NCBI GenBank assembly: GCA_964195335.1
Contig: CAXMPC010000113.1
Location: 1-39,181, forward strand
DNA from: QNFN01 sp964195335
GTDB lineage: Bacteria; Pseudomonadota; Gammaproteobacteria; QNFN01
Direction: 5' to 3'
DNA: 39,181 nucleotides
How positions within the stretch are numbered: the stretch's first letter is position 1; each line of letters starts with the position of its first letter. Positions 1 through 6,247 of the stretch are shown here, one piece after another. A program made the position numbers and the translations under genes. The notes under the pieces were generated by a model. The model saw only the letters and a list, made by a program, of their open reading frames with translations, did no database searches and was not told the origin of the DNA.

Positions 1-53
1 TGGGTGGAGAAGACGAGCAGGGCGATCAGCACGGAGAGCATGGGATGTGGCAT
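1..53 (-). CDS. 5' end of an unidentified gene, possibly exported protein
   Basis: Reading leftwards from an ATG at 53, the frame is open to the window edge and encodes MPHPMLSVLIALLVFST. A hydrophobic stretch directly after a short N-terminus looks like the start of a signal peptide or membrane segment. A second possible start is the ATG at 41. No convincing Shine-Dalgarno precedes either. It lies downstream of the amt terminator on the same strand. Only about 17 codons are visible, so the product cannot be named and the gene itself is uncertain. Confidence 0.3.
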   Translation of the reverse strand, partial: MPHPMLSVLIALLVFST

Positions 54-123
54 GGCGGTATCGGTGGTTGGTTGCACGGCCGAATAAGATAGCGCAGAGC
101 CCGGAACGGCGCCAGAGCTGGCG

Positions 124-157
124 GAAAATAAGGAACGGGCGCCGAGGCGCCCGTTCC
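124..157 (-). terminator. Rho-independent terminator after amt
   Basis: A perfect 12-bp inverted repeat (132-143 with 146-157, GGAACGGGCGCC arms) is followed on the minus strand by TTATTTT (131-125). It sits 25 bp beyond the amt stop codon, which is where an intrinsic terminator of the glnK-amt transcript is expected. Confidence 0.85.
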
Positions 158-181
158 GGTTGGAATGGACGGGAATCGGGA

Positions 182-1421
182 TCAGCTCGAGACGAACTCC
201 GGGTAGGCTTCGAGACCGCAGTCGGAGATGTCCATGCCGTTGTACTCCTCCTCCTCGGTGACCCGGATGCCCATGATCATCTTGATCACGCCCCAGACGA
301 TCAGGCTGGTGCCAAAGACCCAGGCGAATATGGTGCCGATGCCGATCAGCTGGGCGGTCAGCGTCGCGTCGCTGTTGCTCAGGGTGACCGCCAGCAGGCC
401 CCAGATGCCGACCACGCCGTGCACCGAGATGGCGCCGACCGGGTCGTCGATCTTGAGCTTGTAGAGCATGTGATCGAAAAGACCACCAGGATGCCGCCGA
501 CGGCACCGATCAATGAGGCGAGGCCGGGGGACGGTGTCAGTGGTTCGGCGGTGATCGCCACCAGGCCGGCCAGCGCACCGTTCAGCGCCATGGTCAGATC
601 GGACTTGCCGAAGCGAATGCGTGCGGTCATAAACGCCGCGACCAGGCCGGCGGCGGCAGCATTGGTGTTGACGAACACCAAGGCCACGGCGTTCGCTTCC
701 TCGACGTACGACACCATCAGCTCGGAGCCGCCGTTGAAGCCGAACCAGCCGAGCCAGAGGATGAACGTACCGAGCGTCGCCAGCGGCATGTTGGCGCTGG
801 GGATGGCGTGCACCTCGCCCTTGGGGCCGTCTTGCCTTTACGCGCGCCTAGCAGCAGCACGCCGGCCAGAGCCGCGGCGGCGCCGGTCATGTGCACCACG
901 CCCGAGCCGGCGAAGTCGAGGAAACCGAGGCCGTCGAGGAAGCCGCCGCCCCATTTCCAGTAGCCCTGGACCGGGTAGATGAAGCCGGTCATGACGATGT
1001 CGAACAGCAGGAACGCCCACAGTTTCATCCGCTCGGCCACGGCGCCGGAGACGATCGACATCGCGGTGGCGACGAACACCACCTGGAAGAAGAAGTCGGA
1101 CATGGTCGAGTAGTAGGGCGCATCGTCACCGCCGGCCAGCACCGCGGACGTGGTGTTGTCCTCGCCGAGCAGGAACGAGATGCCCGGGATGAAGCTGTTG
1201 CTGCTGTCGCCGTACATGATGTTGTAGCCGACCAGCAGGTACATGATGCAGGCGATCGATTAGAGCGCCACGTTCTTGGTCAGGATCTCGGTGGTGTTCT
1301 TGGCCCGTACCAGGCCTGCCTCGAGCATGGCGAAACCGGCCGCCATCCACATCACCAGGGCACCCGACATCAGGAAATAGAAGGTGTCGAGTGCGTAACT
1401 AAGTTCTGTTATCGCTTCCAC
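182..1421 (-). pseudogene. amt: Ammonium transporter Amt, disrupted by one stop and two frameshifts
   Basis: Joined across three frames, this encodes a near full-length Amt/MEP/Rh ammonium channel (inner membrane, NH4+/NH3 uptake, gated by GlnK). Family blocks are recognisable: AGFAMLEAGLVRAKN near the N-terminus, GVVHMTGAAAAL, LGWFGFNGGS, NTNAAAAG, LNGALAGLVAITA and DDPVGAISVHGVVGIWG. The start is a GTG at 1421 with GGAGG 8 nt upstream. Lesions: a TAA at 1262-1260 where the family has Tyr (NVAL-stop-SIACIMY); loss of one base at about 830 (a GGCAAGTACGGC-like sequence reads GGCAAGACGGC); and loss of one base at about 470-478, just before the MLYKLKIDDP block. Each lesion alone would truncate the channel. 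Everything else is well conserved, so the damage is recent or is sequence error near the edge. Confidence 0.85.
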
Positions 1422-1443
1422 GGTAGTGTCCTCCGTAAGCTGT

Positions 1444-1783
1444 TCAAAGAGCCGTCTGTCCGGTCTCGCCCGTGCGATTCCGGATAACGTTGTCCAATGG
1501 GATGACGAAGAGCTTGCCGTCGCCGATCTTGCCGGTCTGGGTCGCCTTGCTGATCGTTTCGATCACCAGGTCGAGTTGGCTGGCCTCGATGGCAACTTCG
1601 AGCTTGATCTTCGGCAGGAAATCGACAACGTATTCGGCCCCGCGGTAGAGGCTCGGTGTGGCCCTTCTGGCGGCCAAAGCCCTTGACCTCGCTGACGGTG
1701 ATTCCGCGCACCCCGATCTCCGACAGCGCTTCGCGCGCGTCGTCGAGCTTGAACGGCTTGATGACTGCTGTGACTAGTTTCAT
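1444..1783 (-). pseudogene. glnK: PII signal protein GlnK, frameshifted
   Basis: Starts MKLVTAVIKPFKLDDAREAL at 1783 with AAGGA 7 nt upstream and ends in the normal PII C-terminus IGDGKLFVIPLDNVIR, RTGETGQTAL. GlnK is the trimeric nitrogen/energy sensor that is uridylylated on the T-loop Tyr and plugs Amt. The frame breaks in the T-loop: GHTEL-YRGAEY is interrupted by one extra base at about 1650-1651 (GAGCCTCTACC instead of GAGCTCTACC), immediately before the Tyr that should be modified. The predicted product of the first frame loses the rest of the T-loop and the C-terminal half. The gene is directly upstream of amt, as is usual. Apart from the insertion the sequence is a normal PII, so a sequencing error is a real alternative to pseudogenisation. 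Confidence 0.85.
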
Positions 1784-1860
1784 GGGGTGTTCCTTGCTGG
1801 GCTCCTGTAATAATTGTGGTGACCCCCGTCTCTTTCGAAGGGATCGCTGAGAGGGTACTC

Positions 1861-1875
1861 GCAGGGGTCGTGCCA
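1861..1875 (-). promoter_or_regulatory. Sigma-54 (-24/-12) promoter of glnK-amt
   Basis: On the minus strand the sequence reads TGGCACGACCCCTGC, that is GG-N10-GC, matching the RpoN consensus TGGCACG-N4-TTGC at nearly every position. It lies about 78 nt upstream of the glnK start. Nitrogen-limitation promoters of glnK-amt operons are classically of this type. Confidence 0.88.
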
Positions 1876-1926
1876 TAATTAAATAAATTATATAAATCAA
1901 TTAGTAAGGCGGTTAAAAAAGAATTT

Positions 1927-1943
1927 ATGCTGCATCGCAGCAC
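1927..1943. repeat. Palindrome shared with the region at 34344
   Basis: ATGCTGC-ATC-GCAGCAC is an almost perfect 7-bp inverted repeat. A nearly identical palindrome, ATGCTGC-ATA-GCAGCAT, occurs at 34344-34360 upstream of another operon. Here it overlaps the weaker NtrC-like site. It may be an operator for a regulator not named here; function unknown. Confidence 0.4.
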
Positions 1944-1955
1944 TGTCATGGCGCG
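1939..1955. promoter_or_regulatory. Possible second, weaker NtrC site
   Basis: AGCACT-N5-GGCGCG resembles the NtrC dyad TGCACC-N5-GGTGCA with several mismatches. Its centre is 44 bp from the better site at 1983-1999, and it lies between that site and the sigma-54 promoter. Confidence 0.35.
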
Positions 1956-1982
1956 CCGTACTGCAGCGATGCCCCATACAGG

Positions 1983-1999
1983 TGCACTTGCCTGGTGCC
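1983..1999. promoter_or_regulatory. NtrC-type enhancer site
   Basis: TGCACTTGCCTGGTGCC matches the NtrC consensus TGCACC-N5-GGTGCA at 10 of the 12 dyad positions. It is about 110-125 bp upstream of the -24/-12 promoter, the normal enhancer distance for phosphorylated NtrC. It also lies about 50 bp upstream of ubiK. Confidence 0.65.
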
Positions 2000-2048
2000 G
2001 CGGTGGTTCCTAAAGTGGGCGCACGATCAGTCATGAGACGAGGCGCGG

Positions 2049-2330
2049 ATGTTCGACCCAAAACAGCTCGATGAGATCGCGCGCAAGCTGGCCGAGGCGC
2101 TGCCTCCGGGATTGCGCGACCTGCAGAAGGACATGGAGCGGAACTTCCGTGCCGTCCTGCAGAGTGCCTTCACCCGCATGGACCTGGTCAACCGGGAGGA
2201 GGTCGAGCGTCTGACTGACATGCTGCTGCGTACGCGGACCCGGCTCGAGGCACTCGAGGAGCGTCTGGCGGTACTCGAAGGAACGGCACCCGAACCGACG
2301 ACCGCGGCGGGAGATTCGTCCGCCGAATAA
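2049..2330 (+). CDS. ubiK: Ubiquinone biosynthesis accessory factor UbiK
   Basis: A 93-residue protein beginning MFDPKQLDEIARKLAEALPP, typical of the BMFP/UbiK (YqiC) family. It is a short trimeric coiled-coil protein thought to help the aerobic ubiquinone-synthesis complex (Ubi metabolon, with UbiJ) handle lipid intermediates. Features visible: an N-terminal amphipathic segment, the family block RNFRAVLQSAF at about 36-46, then a heptad-rich helix to about residue 77 and a disordered Ala/Thr/Pro tail. It lies between glnK and comM, the same neighbourhood as in pseudomonads, which supports the assignment. Length fits the family. Confidence 0.9.
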   Translation: MFDPKQLDEIARKLAEALPPGLRDLQKDMERNFRAVLQSAFTRMDLVNREEVERLTDMLLRTRTRLEALEERLAVLEGTAPEPTTAAGDSSAE

Positions 2331-2388
2331 TGAATTAGCGCCCAGGCCAGGGATCGGCTCGGGTATCAGCAACCCAGGGAGGGGTGAC

Positions 2389-3894
2389 ATGTCACTCGCC
2401 ATCGTCAACACACGCGCGAGCGTGGGTATTCAGGCCCCGCCGGTCACGGTGGAGGTCCATCTCACCAACGGCCTGCCCGGACTCGCCATCGTCGGCTTGC
2501 CCGAAGCGGCGGTGCGCGAAAGCAAGGACCGGGTTCGCGGTGCCCTGCTCAGTAGCCGCTTCGACTACCCGGCACGCCGCATCACCGTGAATCTCGCTCC
2601 GGCCGACCTGCCCAAGGATGGTGGCCGGTTTGACCTGCCAATCGCCATCGGCATCCTGGCCGCGTCGGGCCAGCTGCCGGATGGGGCGCTGGCGGATCTG
2701 GAGTTCGTCGGCGAGTTGGCACTCTCCGGAGTGTTGCGACCGGTGCGGGGGACGCTGGCCGCCTCCATCGCCGCCCGCGATGCCGGGCGCGCGATCATCG
2801 TGGCCGACGGCAATGGTCGCGAGGCGGCATTCGTTCCGGGTGCGCAGGTCCATGGTGCGGGGCACCTGCTTGCCGTGGTAGCCCATGTCAGTGGCTTGGA
2901 AAGACTGGCTCGAGTCGAGCGGATACAGCCGGTAGCGGACGGCAGTCTCCGGCCCGATCTCGCCGATGTCCGCGGCCAGCCGCATGCACGCCGGGCACTC
3001 GAGGTCAGCGCGGCAGGTGGTCACAGCGCACTGTTCATCGGTCCGCCAGGCAGTGGCAAGAGCATGTTGGCGACGCGGTTGCCGTCGATCCTGCCACCGC
3101 TGGACGATGAGGAGGTGTTGGAGGTGGCCGCAATCGCCTCGGTCAGTGAAGATGCGGGCTGGCATCCGGAGCGCTGGCGACAGCGCCCGTTTCGTACCCC
3201 GCATCACTCAGCATCCTCCACCGCGCTGGTAGGTGGGGGCAGCCTGCCGCGACCGGGTGAGGTTTCACGTGCACACCGGGGCGTGCTGTTCCTCGACGAA
3301 TTACCTGAATTTGGGCGACGCGTGCTGGAGATGTTGCGCGAGCCTCTCGAGACCGGTTCCGTGACCATCGCGCGCGCGGCGCGCAGCGAGACATTCCCGG
3401 CCGCGTTCCAGCTGGTGGCAGCGATGAATCCGTGCCCATGCGGGCATCTCGGCAGTCCACGCTGCCGCTGCCCCGGGGAAGCGATACGTCGTTACCGTGC
3501 GCGGCTATCAGGGCCGTTGCTCGACCGCATCGATCTGCAGGTCGAGGTGCCGCCGGTGGAGGAGTCGACCCTGTTCGCGGCGACTGGTAGAGGTGAAGCG
3601 AGCGCCGTCGTTGCCGCGCGGGTGGCGGCGGCACGGTCGTGCCAACTGGCTCGCCAGGGCCGGCTCAACCGTAATCTTGTGGGAGAAGACCTTGAGCGGT
3701 GGTGTCGCCTGGGTGGTGGTGAGGAACGTTTGTTGCGAAATGCCATGCGCAGTCTCGGCCTGACGGCCAGGTCGCTGCACCGGGTGTTGCGGGTGGCGCG
3801 GACCGTGGCCGATCTCGCCGGGGATGCGGAGATAGCCACCGGACACCTCGCTGAGGCCTTGGGTTACCGACGGCTCGATCGTGTCCAGGGGTGA
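2389..3894 (+). CDS. comM: ComM/YifB family AAA+ helicase-like ATPase
   Basis: 501 residues, full length for the Mg-chelatase-like ComM family. In naturally competent bacteria ComM is a hexameric helicase that promotes branch migration during integration of transforming DNA; many non-competent species also carry it. Domains: an N-terminal Lon-protease-like fold (about 1-170, VGLPEAAVRESKDRVR), an AAA+ core with Walker A GPPGSGKS at 218-225 and Walker B VLFLDELPEF near 299-308, a cysteine cluster CPCGHLGSPRCRCPG near 346-360, and a C-terminal Mg-chelatase domain. A good Shine-Dalgarno (GGAGGGG) sits just upstream of the ATG. It follows ubiK by 58 bp. Confidence 0.93.
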   Translation: MSLAIVNTRASVGIQAPPVTVEVHLTNGLPGLAIVGLPEAAVRESKDRVRGALLSSRFDYPARRITVNLAPADLPKDGGRFDLPIAIGILAASGQLPDGALADLEFVGELALSGVLRPVRGTLAASIAARDAGRAIIVADGNGREAAFVPGAQVHGAGHLLAVVAHVSGLERLARVERIQPVADGSLRPDLADVRGQPHARRALEVSAAGGHSALFIGPPGSGKSMLATRLPSILPPLDDEEVLEVAAIASVSEDAGWHPERWRQRPFRTPHHSASSTALVGGGSLPRPGEVSRAHRGVLFLDELPEFGRRVLEMLREPLETGSVTIARAARSETFPAAFQLVAAMNPCPCGHLGSPRCRCPGEAIRRYRARLSGPLLDRIDLQVEVPPVEESTLFAATGRGEASAVVAARVAAARSCQLARQGRLNRNLVGEDLERWCRLGGGEERLLRNAMRSLGLTARSLHRVLRVARTVADLAGDAEIATGHLAEALGYRRLDRVQG

Positions 3895-3926
3895 CTGCCA
3901 GGTAGATTCGACACGACCATCCGGGC

Positions 3927-3932
3927 TAGAAT
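3927..3932 (+). promoter_or_regulatory. Probable -10 box of the tRNA-Arg promoter
   Basis: TAGAAT lies 11 bp before the mature tRNA 5' end, followed by a GC-rich discriminator. No good -35 hexamer is seen at 16-18 bp spacing, so this is a weak call based on position. Confidence 0.35.
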
Positions 3933-3943
3933 TCTCGGCCCAC

Positions 3944-4020
3944 GCGCCCGTAGCTCAGCTGGATAGAGTGTCGGCCTCCGAAGCCGAAGGTCACAGGTTC
4001 GACTCCTGTCGGGCGCGCCA
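3944..4020 (+). tRNA. tRNA-Arg (anticodon CCG)
   Basis: A complete 77-nt cloverleaf. The acceptor GCGCCCG pairs with CGGGCGC, the D arm is GCTC...GAGT, the anticodon stem TCGGC/GCCGA encloses loop CTCCGAA with anticodon CCG at 3978-3980, the T arm is ACAGG-TTCGACT-CCTGT, the discriminator is G and CCA is encoded (4018-4020). The gene is intact although an element has integrated into its 3' end; the last 46 bp recur exactly at 5961-6006. Confidence 0.97.
3975..4020 (+). repeat. 46-bp direct repeat, left copy (att site inside tRNA-Arg)
   Basis: The 3' part of the tRNA from the end of the anticodon stem through CCA is identical to 5961-6006. Exact duplication of a tRNA 3' end next to an integrase remnant is the usual mark of site-specific integration, with this copy keeping the tRNA functional. 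Confidence 0.9.
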
Positions 4021-4066
4021 TTTAATCAGGCACTTAGCCTAATATCCCTGAGCCTGAAGTCCTCAC

Positions 4067-4084
4067 TGGCACACTCTTGGCACA
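4067..4084 (+). repeat. TGGCACA pair, left end (possible integrase arm sites)
   Basis: TGGCACA occurs at 4067-4073 and 4078-4084, 11 bp apart in the same orientation. The same motif with the same 11-bp spacing recurs at 5788-5805 near the right repeat. Short, regularly spaced repeats near both att ends are typical arm-type binding sites for the N-terminal domain of tyrosine integrases. Confidence 0.5.
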
Positions 4085-4091
4085 GTGGGGT

Positions 4092-4409
4092 ATGGCTATG
4101 GCTACCATCCGCAAGCGTGGTACTCGGTATCACGCACAAGTCCGTAAGTCTGGATATCCATCCACAACTCAGTCCTTTCTGAAGCTGGCTGATGCGAAAG
4201 CATGGGCCAGAAAGATCGAATCAGAGATCGAACGAGGCATTTACCTAGATGTCAGTGAGGCTCGGTTGATGAGTGTCACGGATCTTCTGGATCGGTTTGA
4301 AAAGGAAATCCTTGGACGCAAGAAGAGTGGAGCATTCAGGAAAAGATCAAGGCTGAAGACTCTGCGACAGGATATGGGGAAGGTAATGCTGTGTGATCTG
4401 ACAGCCTAA
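4092..4409 (+). pseudogene. Tyrosine-family integrase, N-terminal remnant
   Basis: 105 residues from the ATG at 4092 (a TTG at 4077 would add five). The start MAMATIRKRGTRYHAQVRKSG is the arm-binding/AP2-like domain of tRNA-targeting phage integrases, followed by the SAM-like core-binding start (LADAKAWARKIESEIERG, then SVTDLLDRFEKEI). A TAA at 4407-4409 ends the frame before any catalytic domain; full-length relatives are about 330-400 residues. In the same frame after the stop, MLYLHLSPEEMTARC (from 4470) resembles the end of the catalytic domain around the Tyr nucleophile (Y-x-H-L), which suggests an internal deletion. Not a functional recombinase. Confidence 0.8.
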
Positions 4410-4911
4410 TCAGCCATATCCTACGAACACGTAGTACCGAAACGACAGACAATTAAGGCTGGTGCTGGGATGCTGTATCTGCACCTGTCGCCTGAAGAGA
4501 TGACTGCACGGTGCCAGCCCCGCCCGGCCCCTCCCTGGCGGGGCTGCTTCCACCCCTCAAGAACCCGTCCTCAGAGGCCCTGAGAGGCCCGTCACGGCCC
4601 GGTCACCAACGAGGGAATGCACCCTATTGGCGGCGACAAGTATACTCACTGACAGCCTTATTAATCAATTACTTACATAGAAAAGAAGGGCTGTTAATGG
4701 AGGGCTGAAACGTCAGCATTTGGCAACATCTTGAGACGGCGCGATAGACAGAATATGGAGAGTTTTGCGACCAGTACGCGCGGGCGCGCACGATCCGAAT
4801 TAACTTTGCTAAATGTCATTTGCAGCGTAATGGTTTGACCTTGTTTCGGGTCTCCTAGGACAAGCGCAACAACAGCGCGGTAACTACCGACAAGCAACCC
4901 TGGAGAGAATC
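4410..4911. other. Gene-poor stretch inside the element
   Basis: About 500 bp with no convincing gene. It starts with the in-frame tail of the integrase remnant (to about 4500). An inverted repeat AGCCCCGCC/GGCGGGGCT (4516-4524 with 4537-4545) has no T-run after it. A phrase ending CTCAGAGGCCCTG near 4570-4583 recurs near 5748-5760. The rest is AT-rich with no recognised promoter or RNA. Confidence 0.5.
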
Positions 4912-5133
4912 ATGAAAAAGTTACTTACGATGGTCGTTATTGGTCTGAGCCTTTCCGGTTTCGCCTTCGCCGACGACGGTAATGTTCCGGATTCCAAGTC
5001 CACGATGGGCCAGCCCTATGAAGGTACGGTGCTTGGTCGTGCCGGGTACCCAGAACCGACGCCGACGATCAACATGGAAGCGGTCGCAAGTGAGCTGGGT
5101 TCGGTGCAGGATTCACTGGACGCCAACAGCTAG
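4912..5133 (+). CDS. Small predicted secreted protein, unknown function
   Basis: 73 residues. It begins MKKLLTMVVIGLSLSGFAFA, a textbook signal peptide (KK, hydrophobic core, cleavage after AFA), leaving a mature part of about 53 residues that is acidic, rich in Gly/Pro/Ser and without cysteine (DDGNVPDSKS..., PEPTPTINMEA). A Shine-Dalgarno GGAGAG precedes the ATG and a strong intrinsic terminator follows at 5188, so it looks like a complete single-gene unit. It sits within the integrated element. I do not recognise the family. Export to the periplasm is inferred from the signal peptide only. Confidence 0.65.
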   Translation: MKKLLTMVVIGLSLSGFAFADDGNVPDSKSTMGQPYEGTVLGRAGYPEPTPTINMEAVASELGSVQDSLDANS

Positions 5134-5187
5134 TGCACCAGTAAAACCTATCGGCGCTCCACACCGAAGTGTGGTTGCGTCGGTCCC

Positions 5188-5217
5188 GAGGGGCCCTGCG
5201 GGGCCCCTCTTCTATTT
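5188..5217 (+). terminator. Rho-independent terminator
   Basis: A perfect 9-bp stem, GAGGGGCCC (5188-5196) with GGGCCCCTC (5201-5209), loop TGCG, followed by TTCTATTT. It lies 54 bp after the small secreted-protein gene. Confidence 0.85.
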
Positions 5218-5315
5218 AGGAAGGTTTAGCTGCTGAACTACAGCAAAGCATAAGCAGATACATTGAAGGTCAATATTATTGCTGACCGCAGGTACCTTAA
5301 GCCTAAGGATTTTGA

Positions 5316-5627
5316 TCAGGGCCGGTAGACGATACCGTGATCGGCGATTAATTCCCCACCTTCATCAATAAGCATTACGCTTTTCGTGTCGTCAGGACTA
5401 ACGATGAAAGTCACTGGGCTATCTGACTTGAAATTGCGGATAAAGTACTTCCAACCAAATCTCTCGTAATTGCCGATAGTCATCAGTTGCTGCTCAGTAA
5501 GGATGCGACGCAAATGGTTCAAGCTTCGAGTTATGACGTCACGCCGGTCGTGATGATCAGAGCTGTGGCGGTCACTACTGTCAAAAAACTGGCTGTCTAC
5601 ATCGGCGGTCAACCTAGCATCATTCAT
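5316..5627 (-). CDS. Uncharacterised small protein
   Basis: 103 residues starting MNDARLTADVDSQFFDSSDR at 5627, preceded by a purine-rich GAGAGGG about 6 nt upstream. The N-terminal third is rich in Asp/Ser/His/Arg and probably disordered. The middle, DVITRSLNHLRRILTEQQ, is a predicted helix. The C-terminal half (NYERFGWKYFIRNFK, then VTFIVSPDD, IDEGGELIADHG) alternates like a small beta domain. From memory, similar short gammaproteobacterial proteins with an ERFGW-type block exist but have no known role. It is convergent with the secreted-protein gene and lies inside the element. Its length and plausible start favour a real gene. Confidence 0.6.
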   Translation of the reverse strand: MNDARLTADVDSQFFDSSDRHSSDHHDRRDVITRSLNHLRRILTEQQLMTIGNYERFGWKYFIRNFKSDSPVTFIVSPDDTKSVMLIDEGGELIADHGIVYRP

Positions 5628-5787
5628 AGTGGCCCTCTCATTATTCTTGAATGAAGTTGCGCACTACCGATTATTACAGAATATTGATATATGTCAATTG
5701 TCTTTTGGCCCATGAGAAGTCCAATCAACAACACAGAGCAGACGCTCTCAGAGGCCCTGTACGCCCCTATCTCAATTACTGAATACT

Positions 5788-5805
5788 TGGCACAGTAGTG
5801 GCACA
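5788..5805 (+). repeat. TGGCACA pair, right end (possible integrase arm sites)
   Basis: TGGCACA at 5788-5794 and 5799-5805, again 11 bp apart and in the same orientation as the left pair at 4067-4084. Confidence 0.5.
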
Positions 5806-5899
5806 GTTGGAGGAGTTATCCACAATGTTTGATAACATCACCATCTGGTCATAAATCAGCCAATATGCTAGGCTATCTTACTGAAAGAACGAGGATTTC

Positions 5900-6006
5900 T
5901 AGCTCAACTGGATAGAGTGTCGCAAGGTCGGTGACGATCGCCAGAATTGGCGTGAGTCGCCCTCCGAAGCCGAAGGTCACAGGTTCGACTCCTGTCGGGC
6001 GCGCCA
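5900..6006 (+). pseudogene. Interrupted tRNA-Arg-like copy at the right end of the element
   Basis: Positions 5900-5922 match tRNA-Arg 3951-3973 with one mismatch (D arm and start of the anticodon stem). Then comes a 38-nt insert (5923-5960) in place of one base, then the exact 46-bp 3' half (5961-6006). The insert contains the hairpin CGCCA-GAAT-TGGCG, and GTCGC occurs at both its edges (5919-5923 and 5956-5960). The 5' acceptor strand is absent (GAGGATTT in place of GCGCCCG), so no acceptor stem can form and the copy cannot be a working tRNA. Confidence 0.75.
5961..6006 (+). repeat. 46-bp direct repeat, right copy (att site)
   Basis: Identical to 3975-4020. It marks the right boundary of the element; the sequence beyond it (6007 on) has the high GC of the chromosome. 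Confidence 0.9.
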
Positions 6007-6247
6007 ATTCCCTCCTTGTCTTTAAACGCCCCTCCGGGTGACCGGTCGAAACGGTCGCGCCAGTCGCGTGCTGATATCCGATCGGCTGGCGGGTTATCCA
6101 TGTTCGTAAGGTTCACGCATCGAGCCGAACACCGGAGCGAGTGGGTTCATGGGCCGACCGCCGGCCCGGTACGAGCCGGCAGGCGTGGCGATCAACTGCT
6201 ATAGATGGCCATGACGGGAAGCACGCCCGCGATGCAACGGTATAGAC

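Larger units (their letters stand above)
3975..6006. mobile_element. Decayed integrative element in tRNA-Arg
   Basis: About 2 kb bounded by 46-bp direct repeats (3975-4020 and 5961-6006). It holds a truncated tyrosine integrase just inside the left repeat, paired TGGCACA motifs near both ends, two small genes and about 1 kb of apparently non-coding DNA. By eye its base composition is AT-richer than the GC-rich flanks. No replication, transfer or structural phage genes remain, so it cannot move alone. It may be the deletion remnant of a larger island or prophage, or a small satellite element that used an integrase in trans. Confidence 0.8.

Noticed and set aside
47..982. Long plus-strand frames opposite amt and glnK (also 891-1487)
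   Set aside because: They are antisense shadows of amt/glnK in GC-rich DNA, with no ribosome site and low-complexity Arg/Ala/Pro content.
182..1421. Programmed frameshifting or stop readthrough in amt
   Set aside because: No slippery heptamer or pseudoknot-like structure was seen at the shifts. Three separate lesions in one gene plus one in glnK fit decay or sequence error better.
2392..3207. A 271-residue minus-strand frame inside comM, and similar long antisense frames inside napA, sbcB, the acyl-CoA ligases and the antiporter
   Set aside because: They are frame shadows caused by high GC; the sense genes have clear family motifs throughout.
4511..4897. Small frames at 4511-4708 (+) and 4694-4897 (-) in the element
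   Set aside because: No ribosome site, no recognisable composition and no terminator; they look like chance frames in non-coding DNA.
5900..6006. A second functional tRNA-Arg with an intron
   Set aside because: The insert lies in the anticodon stem, is only 38 nt, and the 5' acceptor strand is missing, so no tRNA could form.
5904..6116. A 70-residue minus-strand reading frame across the right att site (contains GAPDRSRTCDLRLRRAT)
   Set aside because: This is the familiar spurious translation of the antisense of tRNA-Arg sequence; it covers the duplicated tRNA 3' end and is not a gene.
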